Assembly: GCA_948470475.1 (NCBI GenBank)
Contig: OX419345.1
Coordinates: forward strand, 1,695,001-1,759,000
Length of the DNA: 64,000 nt
Direction: 5' to 3'
Source of the DNA: Galaxea fascicularis
Taxonomy: Eukaryota; Cnidaria; Anthozoa; Scleractinia; Euphylliidae
Below the pieces are notes generated by a model. It ran no database searches and was not told the DNA's origin. It saw nothing but the letters and a program-made list of their open reading frames with translations. The position numbers and the translations under genes were made by a program. Below are positions 1 to 14,000 of this stretch, in pieces; position 1 is the first letter of the stretch, and each line of letters begins with the position of its first letter.

Positions 1-459
1 GGGATGGTCTTGGAGGGGACTACAGGAACAAACGAACCATCGGACTTCATATCAAACCAAAAAAACCCCTCCAAAATGCATTTGTTTGAAATGGTTGCCA
101 TGGAAACGGAAAACAACTTTGTATACACTACTAAAGATTGAACTATTTTTCTATTTTATGGATAATTTCTGACGTTGAAAGTGTTAATATTTTAAAGTTA
201 AATAGTTTTTCTGTCTAAAAACGAATACAACAAAAAAATGGCCGAGATCATAATTTAACTCAAAATTTCAACCAGACTCCCCCCTTAAAAGGAATCTTTA
301 AGTCGAAAAAGGGGTTACGGGTCTGCGGCTTGTTCTTTAAACAGAAAGGAAGAAGTTCTTATATCCTGTTAAAGTTTTAGGTGCTCTTGTGCTAGCGCAG
401 ATAACTTATGCTCAAGAGAATGTGGGTGCATCAACTGCCAAAATTCTCTATTAGTAGTG

Positions 460-629
460 CAGGCGCGGATCCACGGGAGGTGAAATGGGTGAATTTTCAC
501 CCTCTCCCTTTTTCTGACAATTTGTCAATCATGCTGATGCACAGACCTCAAACACCTCAACCAGGCTTTGGTTCTATTATATTATTACAAAAATTCACCC
601 CCCATTTCAAAATCGTGGATCCGCGCCTG
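460..629. mobile_element. MITE-like element with 16-bp terminal inverted repeats
   Basis: The ends are perfect inverted repeats for 16 bases (CAGGCGCGGATCCACG) and remain similar for about 20 more. TAGTG lies directly outside both ends (455-459 and 630-634), as expected of a 5-bp target-site duplication. The 170-bp body has no transposase, so the element is non-autonomous. The open frame running through it is a by-product of this structure. Confidence 0.7.
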
Positions 630-1230
630 TAGTGGTGGTTGTATCTGATGCTTAGGATTTGTCCTAGCACCCGGTCCTTGAACATCACTGGAGACAGTAA
701 CCTAGTTAGTTATTATTTAAGTGTTGAACATGTGCAGTATACAGATAACAAAAAATGTTTGACTTGTGTAACTTTGTTTCTTTTTCTGCAAATGTCATGG
801 AGACGTACTTTTCGATTGCATAGAAAGCTTTTTTGAAGCTAGGTGCAAAGCTGGTTTTCGTCAAGTCTTAACATGCTGTTGCCCTGATGGATTCACTTGT
901 CCAAACCAATTGATCATTACGGGTCTTTATTTCGAGAAAGAAAAACAGGACTTGACCTGTCAGCCTGTTTCGTTGCACAGGAGAGTTCATCGGAAAACAA
1001 TACACAGAACACAATCATTGATGAAACCTTCCTTTTCTTTTCTTTTATTTTTTGTCTGTATCAAGTTATTGTTACTTAAGGGGGGTTATATCGTTGACTT
1101 TTTTCTGTCATATCTTCAGATCTATTACGTAGATTATCAGCAACCAAGTTTATATGCCGGGATAGAGCAGAATCTAGTTTAACGTTGGCTTTCACTATCG
1201 ACGGACCTTCCAATCGGAGTCGAAGTCGGA

Positions 1231-1505
1231 GCCCTGTATAGAATGTATAGCCTTGTATAGCCCTGTATAGCTGCGTATAGCCCGTTTATAGCCTTAATTG
1301 TATATCCTGGTATAGTTGTGTATAGCCTGGTACAGTATAGTCTGGTACAGCAACTTGTAGTCCTGTATAGCCTTGTGTAGTCCTGTAGAGCCTTGTTTTG
1401 CCTTGTATAGCCTTCTGTATAGCCTTGTATAGCCTTGTATAGTGTGTATTGTCTTGTATGGCTGTGTACAACCCTGTGAAGCTCGTACGCTTGTATAGCC
1501 CTATA
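1231..1505. repeat. Degenerate TGTATAGCC tandem repeat
   Basis: About 25 imperfect units of roughly 10-11 bases built on TGTATAGCCT follow each other. Because units vary in length, the minus-strand open frames across it give low-complexity peptides rich in GYTRLY-type strings, which I do not regard as proteins. Confidence 0.75.
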
Positions 1506-1518
1506 TGCAATAATTATA

Positions 1519-1769
1519 CACCTATCAATGTTTAGACGGAGAGGGGGGGTACGGGCAAAGATGCGGCATTTGACAACTTCTGTTGTCCCCTCTCTGGGGA
1601 ATTTGACCACTTGTACTAATTAAAGTTCAAATATTATAAAGGATTGTTAAACTATTTCCAGTCCCAAGGGTCGGGAATTTGACCAAAAAATTGCAAGAAA
1701 ATTCAAATGACGCACCTTTGCCCGTACCCCCCCCCCCCCCCCGCCTCTCCGTCTAAACATTGATAGGTG
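1519..1769. mobile_element. MITE-like element with internal poly-C tract
   Basis: The left end CACCTATCAATGTTTAGACG recurs as its reverse complement at the right end (about 1750-1769), and the similarity extends through the adjoining GTACGGGCAAAG segment. A long C run (about 1729-1742) sits beside the right arm. No coding capacity is seen. Confidence 0.65.
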
Positions 1770-1894
1770 CATAAAACTTACTCACACACCGGTACATCCA
1801 TGGCATTCTCCCATGGAGTATAAATCGTTTGCAAGAATGGTTTGCAACCAGCGAAATATGTTGCGATGAGCATGGGCACTAGCTGACAACCAAA

Positions 1895-4800
1895 ATGGCG
1901 GATGTTTTGGAAGATGTCGGAGTAGGTTATTATCGATCGTTAGATCCGCCGAAAAACTTCGCAGTCAAGTAAGAATATCATTTTTGTCTAATTTTGGTGC
2001 TTCTATATTACTTTTTCTTTGATGTAATGTAATTTGACGAAGCAAAAAGAAATCTTGGAAGTGTTTCGGCCGTTAGTTTGTAGTGACATGTTAATTATTG
2101 TTGTTGTCCATCTTTTTGGAATTCAGGGTAAAACTTCGGCGAGTGACAACGGCGAGTTATCTGCCGGAGTTTAAAATTGGCTCGCAGCAAAATATCAATG
2201 AACAAGATGGTGCTGAAGTGGCTCGCGAAGCTTTAGAGATGCCAGAGATAAGAAGAGGTGAAAAGCATTACTTTGCGAGCTGATATGTGCAACTATTTAA
2301 ACTTATTTTAGCTAACTAAAAACCGAAATGGTTGCTAGATCAAACTAGTAAACTAGATACTCCAACTTTTCTAAACTTAATATTTTAAAGCTATATTTCT
2401 TCCTAGCAGAGCTTCTTAAACATTTTCAATGTTGGCCAATAATCTGATGGATAAGTACTATAAACATAGTATTTTTCATTTTATTAGCTTATTTTCTTAG
2501 TGTCTCACGTTTATTGCACTTTATGATTATATTTATAGCGGCTGTTGATGTTATTTTGACATCCACCCTTTAAATAAAAAAATATATATTATTTTGATAC
2601 AAGAAATCATGTGTCTCAGTTGAAACTTCTTGTTTTGGTTTTGAATGCTTAAATAGACCAAGGTAAACAAGACAAAGATTCAGAAGAATGTTTGTTTTAT
2701 TGGCAGCAAAAGATGTTCTCAAAGGTAAACTTGAGTTAATTAAACATTCAGGTTGTGTTGTTTTCTTAACACTGTTAGAACATGTTATAGTTTGATTTCT
2801 TGTTTTCTTGTTATTTACCGGCAATAAGAGAGAAACTGAATTATATGAAGATTTGAACAACTGCTTTGGTCCACTTGAACAGAGATACCATGCAGAAATA
2901 CTGAAATTAAGGTAGCTATTATTACCTCACTTTATCTTTAGTGGAGTGCTGTGTGATGAACTTTTTACTCCTGAAGTTTTAACTTTGAATTTTTAATAAT
3001 GTCATTGATCTGAAGCCTGTTCTCTTTATGATATATATTTTTTTCTTTTGAAACATTTTTGAATTAACCATTTATTAATAGTAACTTTTGTTTTATGTTA
3101 TTTCATTTTGTTAAGAGTAAAGGGTGGAAAACCAAACAACAAGCTTTTTTCATATGTTGACTGTGACAGCTATGTCAATGTAGATGAGGTAAGTCTGATA
3201 GCTTCTTTTCATAGGGTTTATTCCAGTTGTTGTTTAGTCTTTTCTAACCTAACACAGTCTCTTCAAGCTAATTAAGTCACATATGGCTATTAAGGCCCCC
3301 TGCAAATGAGGAAACATTGTTGGGGAGACATTGTTTCCCAAAATATTCAGTCATGGGTGTGCAAGCAAGCAGGAAGCAAAAAAATTGTTTTGCTTCCTTG
3401 CTGTGCAAACAAGGAAACATTTGCCAAAGAAGCAAAATGTTTCCAAAAGTATTCAGAAAAATTTTAATGCTTCCCAGGAAGCAAATTTTACTTCCACAAC
3501 AAATGTTGTGTGTGCACGCAAACAGGGAAAACAATGTTTCCACGACAATGTTTCCTCATTTGTGGAGGCCTAACAGATAGATTCCATTTGGCAGTACACC
3601 TTTACTCTGATAGTGCATGGAAGGTGTAAGAACAAAGAAGTATACTACAAGCCACAAGCGAGTAGAGGGACTAATGTTCTTAAACCATGTTTTGGTATCC
3701 TTCGTGCATTATCCAAGTACATATATAGACTGTAGGTTGTGGTTCAATTTTATTTTTGGGTCACATTTTTTAAACCGGTTTACTTTTTTTAAACCAGTTT
3801 ATTTTTTTCAAACTCGTCTTGGTTAATCAAAATGGTAGGTTTACACTGCATATTGCATAACTTTGTTGTAAATTATGGAAGTAAGGTTCCAGTATTCCAA
3901 GTTAGAACTACTCTCATTGTCTATGTCAGGAATCAAGGAATCTTACAACATCTCCTTCTGAAGTTCCCAGTTACCTGACTAAGAACATGACCAGTGTGAG
4001 GAGGAGAAACATTGGCGCAAAAAGTGATCGAAGGTGGATTCTATTATTTTGGTCCTTCAATGAAATACTGATTTTTTTTTCCTGAAAATTAGGGGCTGTT
4101 TACATGGAAGTAGGAAGATCCTAGCACTAGGAAGATCCTAGAAGGCGGATCATCCTAGCGCAATATGTTTTCTGTATTCAGTTTACATGCAAGAGGTCGT
4201 ACTTGGCTCTAGTGCTAGGATCTTCCTAGCTGTGAGCTAGGAAGATCCCAGCGCTAGGAACATCCTAGCACCATATAAACTGCCTTCGCTAGGAAGTTCC
4301 TGGTACTAGGGACAAAAAAGCAAACATGGCGGCGGCCAGGTGTTCACGGTATTCAGCTGCCAAAGGTCGACAATCTTGCTTTCATTCTACACTTCCACCT
4401 AGACAGAAATTTCTGCATGTAAACCAAACGAAAAGTTGTTTCGCCTTCTAGGATCTTGCTAGTGCTAGGATCTTCCTACCTCCATGTAAACAGCCCCTTA
4501 CTGTGTCAATACAAAAACCATGAACAATGTGATTTGATTTTGACATTTCCCATTGTGAAGCAACCAGTCAGAAGTGACATGAAACCACAAACTAATTACC
4601 ATTAAGTACTGTTTGTGGTTTAGTTTTCTCATGCATGATTGGCTTTTTGCTTGAAACACAGTAACATTCCAAAAATATTTCTAGTGTTCTTGGTTGTTGG
4701 ATTTTCACAGTAAATTAGGACAATGATAAACAAATTATATGAAACAAAGCTAAATTTTTCAAAACTTACACAGGGTTGTAGCTAATAAATTACTGAGCTG

Positions 4801-4989
4801 GCCAAAACTGACATGGGAGTGGGTTACTGTGTGTTTGCTAGCTAAAATCCAGCTGGTGATCACCTCTTCCTCAGCTGGCAATTTTCGCCGGCAATCGGCG
4901 CTTAGCAACAACCCTGCTTATAGGTGTATCTAGTGGTGGTGTTGTAAATACTTAAAATATATTTAACCCTTTAACTCCCAAGGGGTTCT

Positions 4990-5042
<53 letters not shown>

Positions 5043-8000
5043 GTATGGCACTATCGGGAGTTAAAGGGTTAAGAATTAACCAACTGAAGAATGAATTACA
5101 GTACTAAAAATTAAAACATGCATTTGCTGTTAGTAATATTATTATTGATTTATTTTAGGAACCGTCTTGGACGCTTTGCTCCTAAGTGTAATCCTGTCAT
5201 CATCCATGAAACACAAAGCAGCAAGACATCTGCCCATGTTCTAAACATTCCTTACAAGACAATGCACATCATGGCAGATTTGGCCCCTGAGGGAAAGTAA
5301 ATATTTTATGCTTAATTATACAAATAATGAGTAACACTGCAATATTATTATGGTTACTTGTAGTACTAAAAGCTAAAAGGTGCTTCTGATCATTGTTTTC
5401 TAGGGCAACCAGTGAGGTGGAGGATGAATATGTTCTTTTCTCTGTGAAGGTAAATAAATCATTATGTTCCATGCATTTACTTTTCAATTATTAGTTGATA
5501 ACGATTGTGATGATGATGACGATGTTGAGGATGATGATGATGTAACTTGTAAAACAAGAAAATCAGCCATTTGATTAGTGCATTGTCCTTAACTAGCACA
5601 GGAGGAATACAAATTATGGTAACTTATAATGTACACATGCAGCAATAGCAATTATTCACTGGAACCTGGCAGGGTTGTATGGTATTGATAGAACAGAGAA
5701 ATGATACATAGTACACACCCCACAGAGAACATGAAAATGAGGATTACAAGTTGTTGTCAGTGGGTTTCAGCATCTCGACCAGTGATGAAATAATTATGGC
5801 AAGAAGGACAGATGTTTGGTTGTCATCAGCAAAAAGGAGAAAAGTTGCAGAATATATATTGATAATAGTTATAATAACTTTATTTAAGTCTCAAATCGTT
5901 GTAGCCGAAAACAAGTGTTCTACTAATTGGGGAGACTGTAAATCAAATAAACTCTAAATCAAATCAAATCAAATGCTGGTTTTTGAGGAGAGGAGAAAGC
6001 TGGAGTACCCTGAGAAAAACCTCTTGGAGCAAAGTAGAGAAACCAACAAATTCAGCCCACTTATGACGCAGAATGTGGGAATCAAACCCAGGACACATTG
6101 GTGGAAGGTGAGCGCTCTCACCACTGCACCAACCCTGTTCTTGCAGAACAGTTGCATTGCAGCCATCGTCCCTAATGATATATCTCTCTGTCATATAGAA
6201 TTTTAAGAGTGATCAGTTGATTTGACCCTTTTAAACAGATTGATGCCAATGGTCAAATATTTGTCAAACCTGACTTCAGTGGAGATAATCCACCATATCG
6301 CATTGAGACATGTAATGAACTAAGAGGTAATACACACAATGCACATCATTTTTATTATCAATGATGTTAGTCTCTCTCTCTCTGATATACAGTACTTGTG
6401 TGTCAACAAAATGGGTATCACTGAACCACTTGCTGTGCGAATTTAAAAACCGTGTGCACTTTGGTTTGATTTTGATATTTCTTTGTGAAGCAACCAATCA
6501 GAAGTGACATGAAACCACATACTTATTACTGTTACTGTTTGTGGTTTACATGTAGTTTTCTTGCATGTGATTGGCTTTTTACTTGAAACACAATAATTTC
6601 TAGTGTTCATGGTTTTTGGATTTTTTCAGTAAGGCTATCTAGCTTCTGCTTGCAGTTATTTTAAATCTATTTAAACTTTGCATGCACAACACTTACTAAG
6701 TGCACTGGATTGGAATTTTCTTCTGATTCAGTGACATCTTATTCAAATATTCAGGGGGTTCATTAAGGGCCAGGCACCGGGCAAATTGACCAGCTGTGAA
6801 CAAGATTTAGCTACAATTTGCCCGGCTGTTTTCATCTTCTTTTCTTACTTTCTTTTGTGAGAAAAACTAAAAATGCCCAGCCGAAAATCCCCACTGACCT
6901 CCAGCACAAAAACTTAATGAAACCCGGCCTTAAAATTAAGAGGAATATTAATTTTTGTTATACTTTATACTTTTCTGTGATCCACTAGAGAAAACCAAAG
7001 ATTTCTTGATTCACTTTGATAAAGGGCTAATCCCTGAGACTGAACTCTCCATACTTTTTCTATGATGATTATGAGGAGAATTTGTCAAACAATCAAGATG
7101 TTTGTTAGTTGTTGATCACTTCCTTGTTTCCTTAACCTTTATGTTTGATTGACCAGTGTCACTAAAAGGAGAAATGGACACCTTTAGCAGTAGCAGGATT
7201 TATAGTACACTCAATAAAATGACTCAATTCTGATTGGTCGAGAGCAGTACAATTAATCCCAAATAGTACTCCGTAGGAGTACGTATTAAGTTTCCATGAC
7301 AATAGCACGTAATTTCGCAAAAAATCTCACGACTTTCTCGTACAATTCGGGATTAATAAATACTCGTGATTTTGAAAGTTCTCAAATTGCACTCGCCTGA
7401 AGGCTCATGCAATTTTGAGAACTTTCAAAATCACTTGTACCTATTAATCCCAAATTGTACTCAAGGTCATGCGATTTCCTGTACTAATAACTTTTTCCAC
7501 ATTGACCAATTAACAATCCATATCAGTTTGATGCACCAAACAAAATGATGTTCATATTTTGAACCCTTAAGTTGAATAAAAGTCTAAATATTCTTTCAGC
7601 CTTTTGCTCTTGAAATTTAGTTTCATTTCCCTTAATTATTACTACTTAAAGCATTGTGTTTTTTTTTGTCACAGAGGTTTATGAATACACAGTTGAGCAC
7701 TGTTCTCCACAAATGACAAGGTATGACGTAGTGATAGATTTGTAACATATTAGTAAGCAATAAATTATTTACAGGTTTATTGACTATTTCATCAGGTCTT
7801 TTGATAAAAACTCTCCTTTTCATCTCAATTTCAGGGATCAAAGAGAACAAGAATTCAAGAGTTTCACTGAGGTAGGTTTAGAACTTTGGATTATCTGTTA
7901 GTTTGTTCAAGGGTTTGTTTTTTTTATTTGTTTTATTATATGGTAACCATAGTAGCAGTGATTTGATTGGTTGCTGAGCGGGCCAGATTTCCTTGTAATG

Positions 8001-11000
8001 ACCACTGGCATTACAAACATTTTTCTTCACCTGGTGATTCTCATGTAAGTACAGCAACAAAACTCAGAGTCAAACCTTTTCTCTCAATAATAGTTGCATT
8101 TAAGTGAGACAGAAATGTCTAGTAAGACCTTTTAAAATTACGAATGGCAAGGAACATTTCAGACAATGAGTACTATTATTCTGGAGGGGAAGAACAAGCC
8201 AAACTGTACAACGTCTGGTGCAAATAAATATAATAATTATTTAATAATAATAATAATAATAATAACTTTATTTAAGTCTCAAATCATTCTAGCTGAATAC
8301 AAGTGCTCTACTAGCTGGGGAGACTGTAAATCAAACAAACTCTAAATAAAATCTAATGTTGGTTTTTGAGGAGAGGGGAAAACTGGAGTACCCGGAGAAA
8401 AACCTCTTGGAACAGAGTAGAGAACCAACAAACTCAGCCCACTTACTGTATGATGCTGAGCCCAGGAATGGAACCCAGGACACATTGGTGGAAGGCGAGC
8501 GCTCTCACCACTGTGCCAACCCTGCTCCTGAAGTTCTTTTTTGAATTTTTATCAATAAAAAGCCATATAATAATAAATAACTTTGTGATGTAACCCCAGC
8601 TTTGGCTATTGGTCAGTCAATAAATCAAGGCCTCAGTCTGAGATTTTCCTGTAATGACCTCTCTCGCAGTTCATAAGTAGTATATAAAACAACATAAACC
8701 TGAATCTATTTTGACAAATCGGTAGATACTTTTGCTACCTCTTTGTTTCATTTTATCCTGAAGAAGGTTGAAAACTGAAGACAAAATGGATGGATTTCAG
8801 AGTTTTATTGTTCATTCAACACAATTATCCTCTTTTTTAGCCAATGCTATGGAAATCATTTGTCGATGTGTAAGTGTTAGTTTATTCCCTGAATTACTTC
8901 TGTTTGACTTGTATTTTACTTCTGCAGTTGTATAACAGACATGCTTTGTATCTGGCTTCACAAGTTGGCACTGAATTTAAGCCTATGGTAAGTTAATGTT
9001 GTACAGTATGGTATATGATCATTGTCAAGCTCAAGGTATTTTTTAGTTTTTAGCCCACGGGTTACGCTGTGGTAGTATCTTGTGATGCTACTTAACTGTA
9101 TATAGCATACAGACATTTTAACTACATTATTATGATCAGTGGTTCAATTTTTATCCTTCGTTTTAATTTTATTTCCCCTTGTTTTGGGATGTGATAATGT
9201 GTTACAATGAGTTTGATACAGAGCAAAAAATAAAATTTAAACTTAGGATAAACTTGAACCAAAACAAATTCATTGTGGCAAATGTTTTTTTAAAAGAGGT
9301 AATTCTTCACAGAGAGGAGAAATTTAGTCACAAAAGTGTTTGATGTGGAATGTACATGTAGATTTTTCTTTGCGAAATTATAAACATCAACCAGCAGACT
9401 ATAGGGAGGCTTTCTTCAGACATACTAAAGATGCAAATTAATGCAGGCTAGTTTGTGATGGTGGGCCAGTGTTGTTTCTGTGAAGATTTGTACTAAAAAA
9501 GATATGACATGTCTTAAGAGTACCATGCATTAGGTAAGATCACAAAACATTACTTGGAACTTTTGACCTTTCATTAATAGTTAAAAATTAACAAAGTTTT
9601 GTTTCTTGCATATTGTCAGCCTGAGCCTGGGATTTTAAGAATGAACATATTTGGAGAAATAGGTAGGTTTATCACAAATAATGAAAAATTCCTTGTAAAT
9701 TACCATGTGTAATAATATTGCCTCTAATATTTGGCTTCTCTTCCTTTGATTTTATACAGGTGAGTTATATTTTCTTTAAGATAATAATTATTTTAAATTA
9801 TTGTGATGTTCCTTTGTAGTTTCTGCCAAAGGATTTGAATATGATGGCCTCTATGTGCACTTTTTTTTGGACCTGCCTCCTAGTAAGTAAACGTACCACA
9901 AAATACATTCACTCAGTGATATCCTCTCAAGATAATAAGGACTACTTCACTGAGTTTTAATACTCATTCAATGCAGAGTGGAGACCAACTGATGACCCAG
10001 TGCTATCAGGAGTCACACAGACTTGTGTCACAAAGTTGGAAGGAGAGGTGCCAGATACTTCAGATTTATTATTTAAGAATAATTTGAGACTATTTTCGTT
10101 AAATCTTGATGTCCACCCTGCATGTGACCAGCTGGAATGCCATTACGGTACAAGCGCCTAGCAAGCTACTCTGTCAAAAACAAAAAGAAACATCATAATG
10201 ACTTGCTATCTCACAATAAATGGACTTTGCAACTGCTTTAGGCTTAGCACACCTACAAAACTTCAAAGATTTGTTACAGCTCCAAAAATTTACCGCCCTG
10301 ACTTTTGTTCTTTGAAACAGAATTTTGGTTGAATGCCTATGATAAAACATTTTCTTTCTGATTATGGAAGAGTACTACTGACAGCATCTCCATGTGTGCC
10401 TAGGTAATTTTTTCTACCTCCTAACTTTTCAATTGAAGTGATGACTTTTTGTTATGATAGGGAGGGTCACTGAGTACTCAGAGCTAAGGATTACTGAGGT
10501 CACTCTTCTGGCAGAGGGCAGATATAATTATTATTTATGGAATACATCACTCACATGCAAAGTTGTTGGTGACAATAAAAAGAAAAAAACATGGCTGTGC
10601 AATAATTTAGTTACAATTAAATTTTGTTTCTTATAGTCCGGTGATAACACTTTCCTCCTTCTCACTTTCAGGACAATGTTGCCCATTTCTGCTACCCTTT
10701 TGATTTTTCATTGGTTTATGAAGATGATGAAGACTCTCCTGGTAAGTTCAGTTTGTTGAATCATGTAGCACATACTCGTGAATGCATAGTGAAAAGGTGT
10801 TGGAGGTGATCCAGTGATGGACTCTGGTTCTTCAAAAAAGAAGACCATTTTTTATTTTAACTCCCGGCATAGTAAATCGAACGTTCGAAAATCGAACTCA
10901 ATCCGTGGATTGAGTTCGATTGAGTTCGGCAATCGAACGAAATCGAACACCACACTTTCAGTGAGTTCGATTTCCGAACAAATCGAATTCAATCGAACAA

Positions 11001-14000
11001 ATCGAACTCAATCGAACTCAATCCGTCTGATTGTGTTCGATTGAGTTCGGAAACCGAACTCAATCGAAAATGGATTTCGTTCGATTGGCTCTGGTGAACC
11101 TATACAAAGCAAGCCCAAAGCAAGCCCGTCAAAGCAAGTTTTTCTTGCGCTTTTTTTACTATTTACTCAATAACACAAACTCCATTTATAAACTGTCCAC
11201 GGCAGTTAAGAGAACAGAACAGAACAAAACAAAGCTAAAAAACGTCAAAGCGGCATTCCTGGTGGCCTTTGACTTTTCATTTGTAGCTTACGATCCACAA
11301 CTCATCTGAAGCCATTTCCGCGGAACTTCTTCGTTTACGAAAAACACGTGCGCTACACTCAGGGCTGAAGTAACTCGAGCTTCAAAGATCTGGTAATGGA
11401 TTTTCAACGTCTGTTTTCATAAATCACGAGTTAGAAAAATCGAACGTTCGATTGGGTTCGATTGATTTTTTTTCTTTTCGGTGAGTTCGATTTCGTTCGA
11501 TTGCCGAACTCAATCGAACTCAATCCACCGATTGAGTTCGATTTCGTTCGATTGAGTTCGATTGAAATTTAGTTCGATTGGGTTCGATTTACTATGCCGG
11601 GTTTAACTACAGAATGGTGACCTTGGGTGGGTGAAGAGGTCAGGAGACTGTTGTGATGCTGGTGCCAATGACACAAAAGACCACATTAACTGGAACAAGA
11701 GGCTACAATTAGCCTTCGCTTGGGCCTGCAAAAATATAGTGTATATCCCTAATTTAGTGCTAAGCAAAAGAAAAGAGAGAAGTCTGTCCTCACATGACGT
11801 TACTTGTCTGTAGGTGACCTTATCGACATTAAAATTGTATCCCTTCAAGCTGCAAATTACTTTACAGCTTAACCATTGTAACAATAATATTATTTGAAAA
11901 AAAAGCAGAAAGCAAGAAAAGAAAAGACAAAAAAATCAGTAGAAGATGCCACTTCTTATAATGGAACTGGATTTTACCTGGCTTACCAGTGGTGTCAATG
12001 ACCACCACACCAAGTAACCTGAAAATAATTAAGGAGGTGAAAATAGTGTACTTATTCCAAAATGACTAAGCACATTGTTTACACTGATTGATGGATTTTG
12101 AGAAAGGAAACGCTTATCAAAGGATTTAGGATTCGAGATATGGTAAGAGAAACCTCCGACATGATTCATGAAAGCATCTTTTGCAGAAACAAAAATTAAA
12201 AGAAACAAAGGTGAGCTTTGAAAACAGTGACTGAGCTTCTGTGCATTGGTGCACAAAAGGTCACTTGAGCCACGTGCACAACACACGAAGTTGGCTGCCC
12301 TTCTGTTAAACATGAGTGTTGGACCCTAAAAATAGAACTGGCATGGCATTCAAGTTGTGAGCACAGCATGTGCGTGGCTTCCAACTTTTTCTTAAATTCG
12401 GCAAACCTTTTCACTTGGACAAAGTTTAATGAATTAAAAACTTCACAACTTTACAACAATTTGTACAGGTAAATGTGTTCAGTTCATTGGAAGTGGTTGT
12501 TTAATCTTGAGTGCTCACTTGGGTCAGGGTGTAGAAGGTGTCACATTACACAAAAACAACTTACCAGTAATGCAAATTTGAGATATTTTGTCAGTAAGTT
12601 AGTAAATGACGACATGTGCTTCTATTGTTTATTGACCAATGAAAACACCGCCACGTGTGTTGTATTGTGCATTGACCAATGAAATACCGCCATGTGTTCC
12701 TATTGTGCATTTTGCTGCACAGGAAAAAAACCACTGAAATATAACATGATTTATAACTCAGTCCCCTTACAGGCCCAAGTAATGAAAAGGAGGACAGAGC
12801 CAGCACAGAGAAGCCTGACTGTATCCTGTAACTGATCTGTTTTTTACTTCTCTTCAGATGATTTTATTCACTGGCCAACTCTGTTTATTGAGGTGTTGTC
12901 TCTGGACAGCTGGGAGAGATTCAGGACTGAGGGATACACATACCTTACTATACCAAGTAAAGCAGGTATGAAGGATGCACTTGGCTAGTGTCACTAAAAA
13001 TAATAATTATTATTATACCTTGCAGTGTCCCAAAGCTGGTTCTTAGGTCAAAACCCCGTGAAAGCTGATTCCCTGAGCCAAAACACTGAATTGTTGAACA
13101 AGAAAATTTGGGAAGATCCTTGTCTACTGTCCCCTTAGAAATCTTCTGTGACCCCTGGACTCTGAAAGTTATCTGGAATGCTTTTTAGTAACCACAGTGA
13201 GAGATGAGAAGCATAATATTTTAGGGGCAGTGAATGGTACCACTAAAATCTTAGTTCACATAAACTATTCTTTGTGAAGAGTCTCAAACTCTTGTTTATG
13301 ACTTGCATTTATTTTGATCTCGAAGTCTCGCATGTTTGGTCTCAGTCTCGGATTTTCAAACAAGGATCTCAGCATCTCAGATTTTACCACTTGCTACCCC
13401 TTGTTTTGCAGGTATAAATTAAAAAATAGATAAAATGTATTTAACATGTTAAAAATCTGTCAGTCATTAATCAGAAAGGCCAGACCACCAGGCCATTAAA
13501 AACCACTGAAAGAACCATCATAGACCAGTATGAAAATTATGTACCTTCAGTTCCCGAAGGGAGCAAGATAAGTTGTGATTTTACTTTTCTTCATCTAGAC
13601 CTGGAAGGAAACATTTAAGCTTGCTTGAGCTGTGTGGGCAAGCTATCCCATTAGGATTTCTACCTGCAGTGTTTTGCAGTGGGCATTATTTCTTACTAGT
13701 AATTTCCTTAATGACAGTGGAAAGGCATACATTACTCCAATCCTGATGTGCTCATTATGTTCCACTTTCATCACAGCCATTATCACCTGTTGTTAGAGTG
13801 TCAGACATTGAACGTTAGTTTGTCCACAGGTAGTTACACTATGGAAGTTGATACATGGAGACCCATAGGAAATGGTGTAGTTCCTGAGATGCGAAGGTTC
13901 TTTATTGGTGGATCACCAGAGCTTGAGGACCCCACCTATCCCCATATACCTGCCATGACTGATGTGAGTAAATGATGAGGAAGCCCTGTATTAAAAGTGT

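Larger units (their letters stand above)
1..1894. other. Repeat-rich spacer upstream of MKS1
   Basis: No convincing coding exon is visible on either strand. The stretch holds a small inverted-repeat element (460-629), a degenerate tandem repeat (1231-1505) and a second inverted-repeat element (1519-1769). The last roughly 120 bases should contain the MKS1 promoter and 5' UTR, but no TATA box stands out. Confidence 0.6.

Noticed and set aside
1179..1610. 143-codon minus-strand frame
   Set aside because: It is a translation of the TGTATAGCC tandem repeat with low-complexity content.
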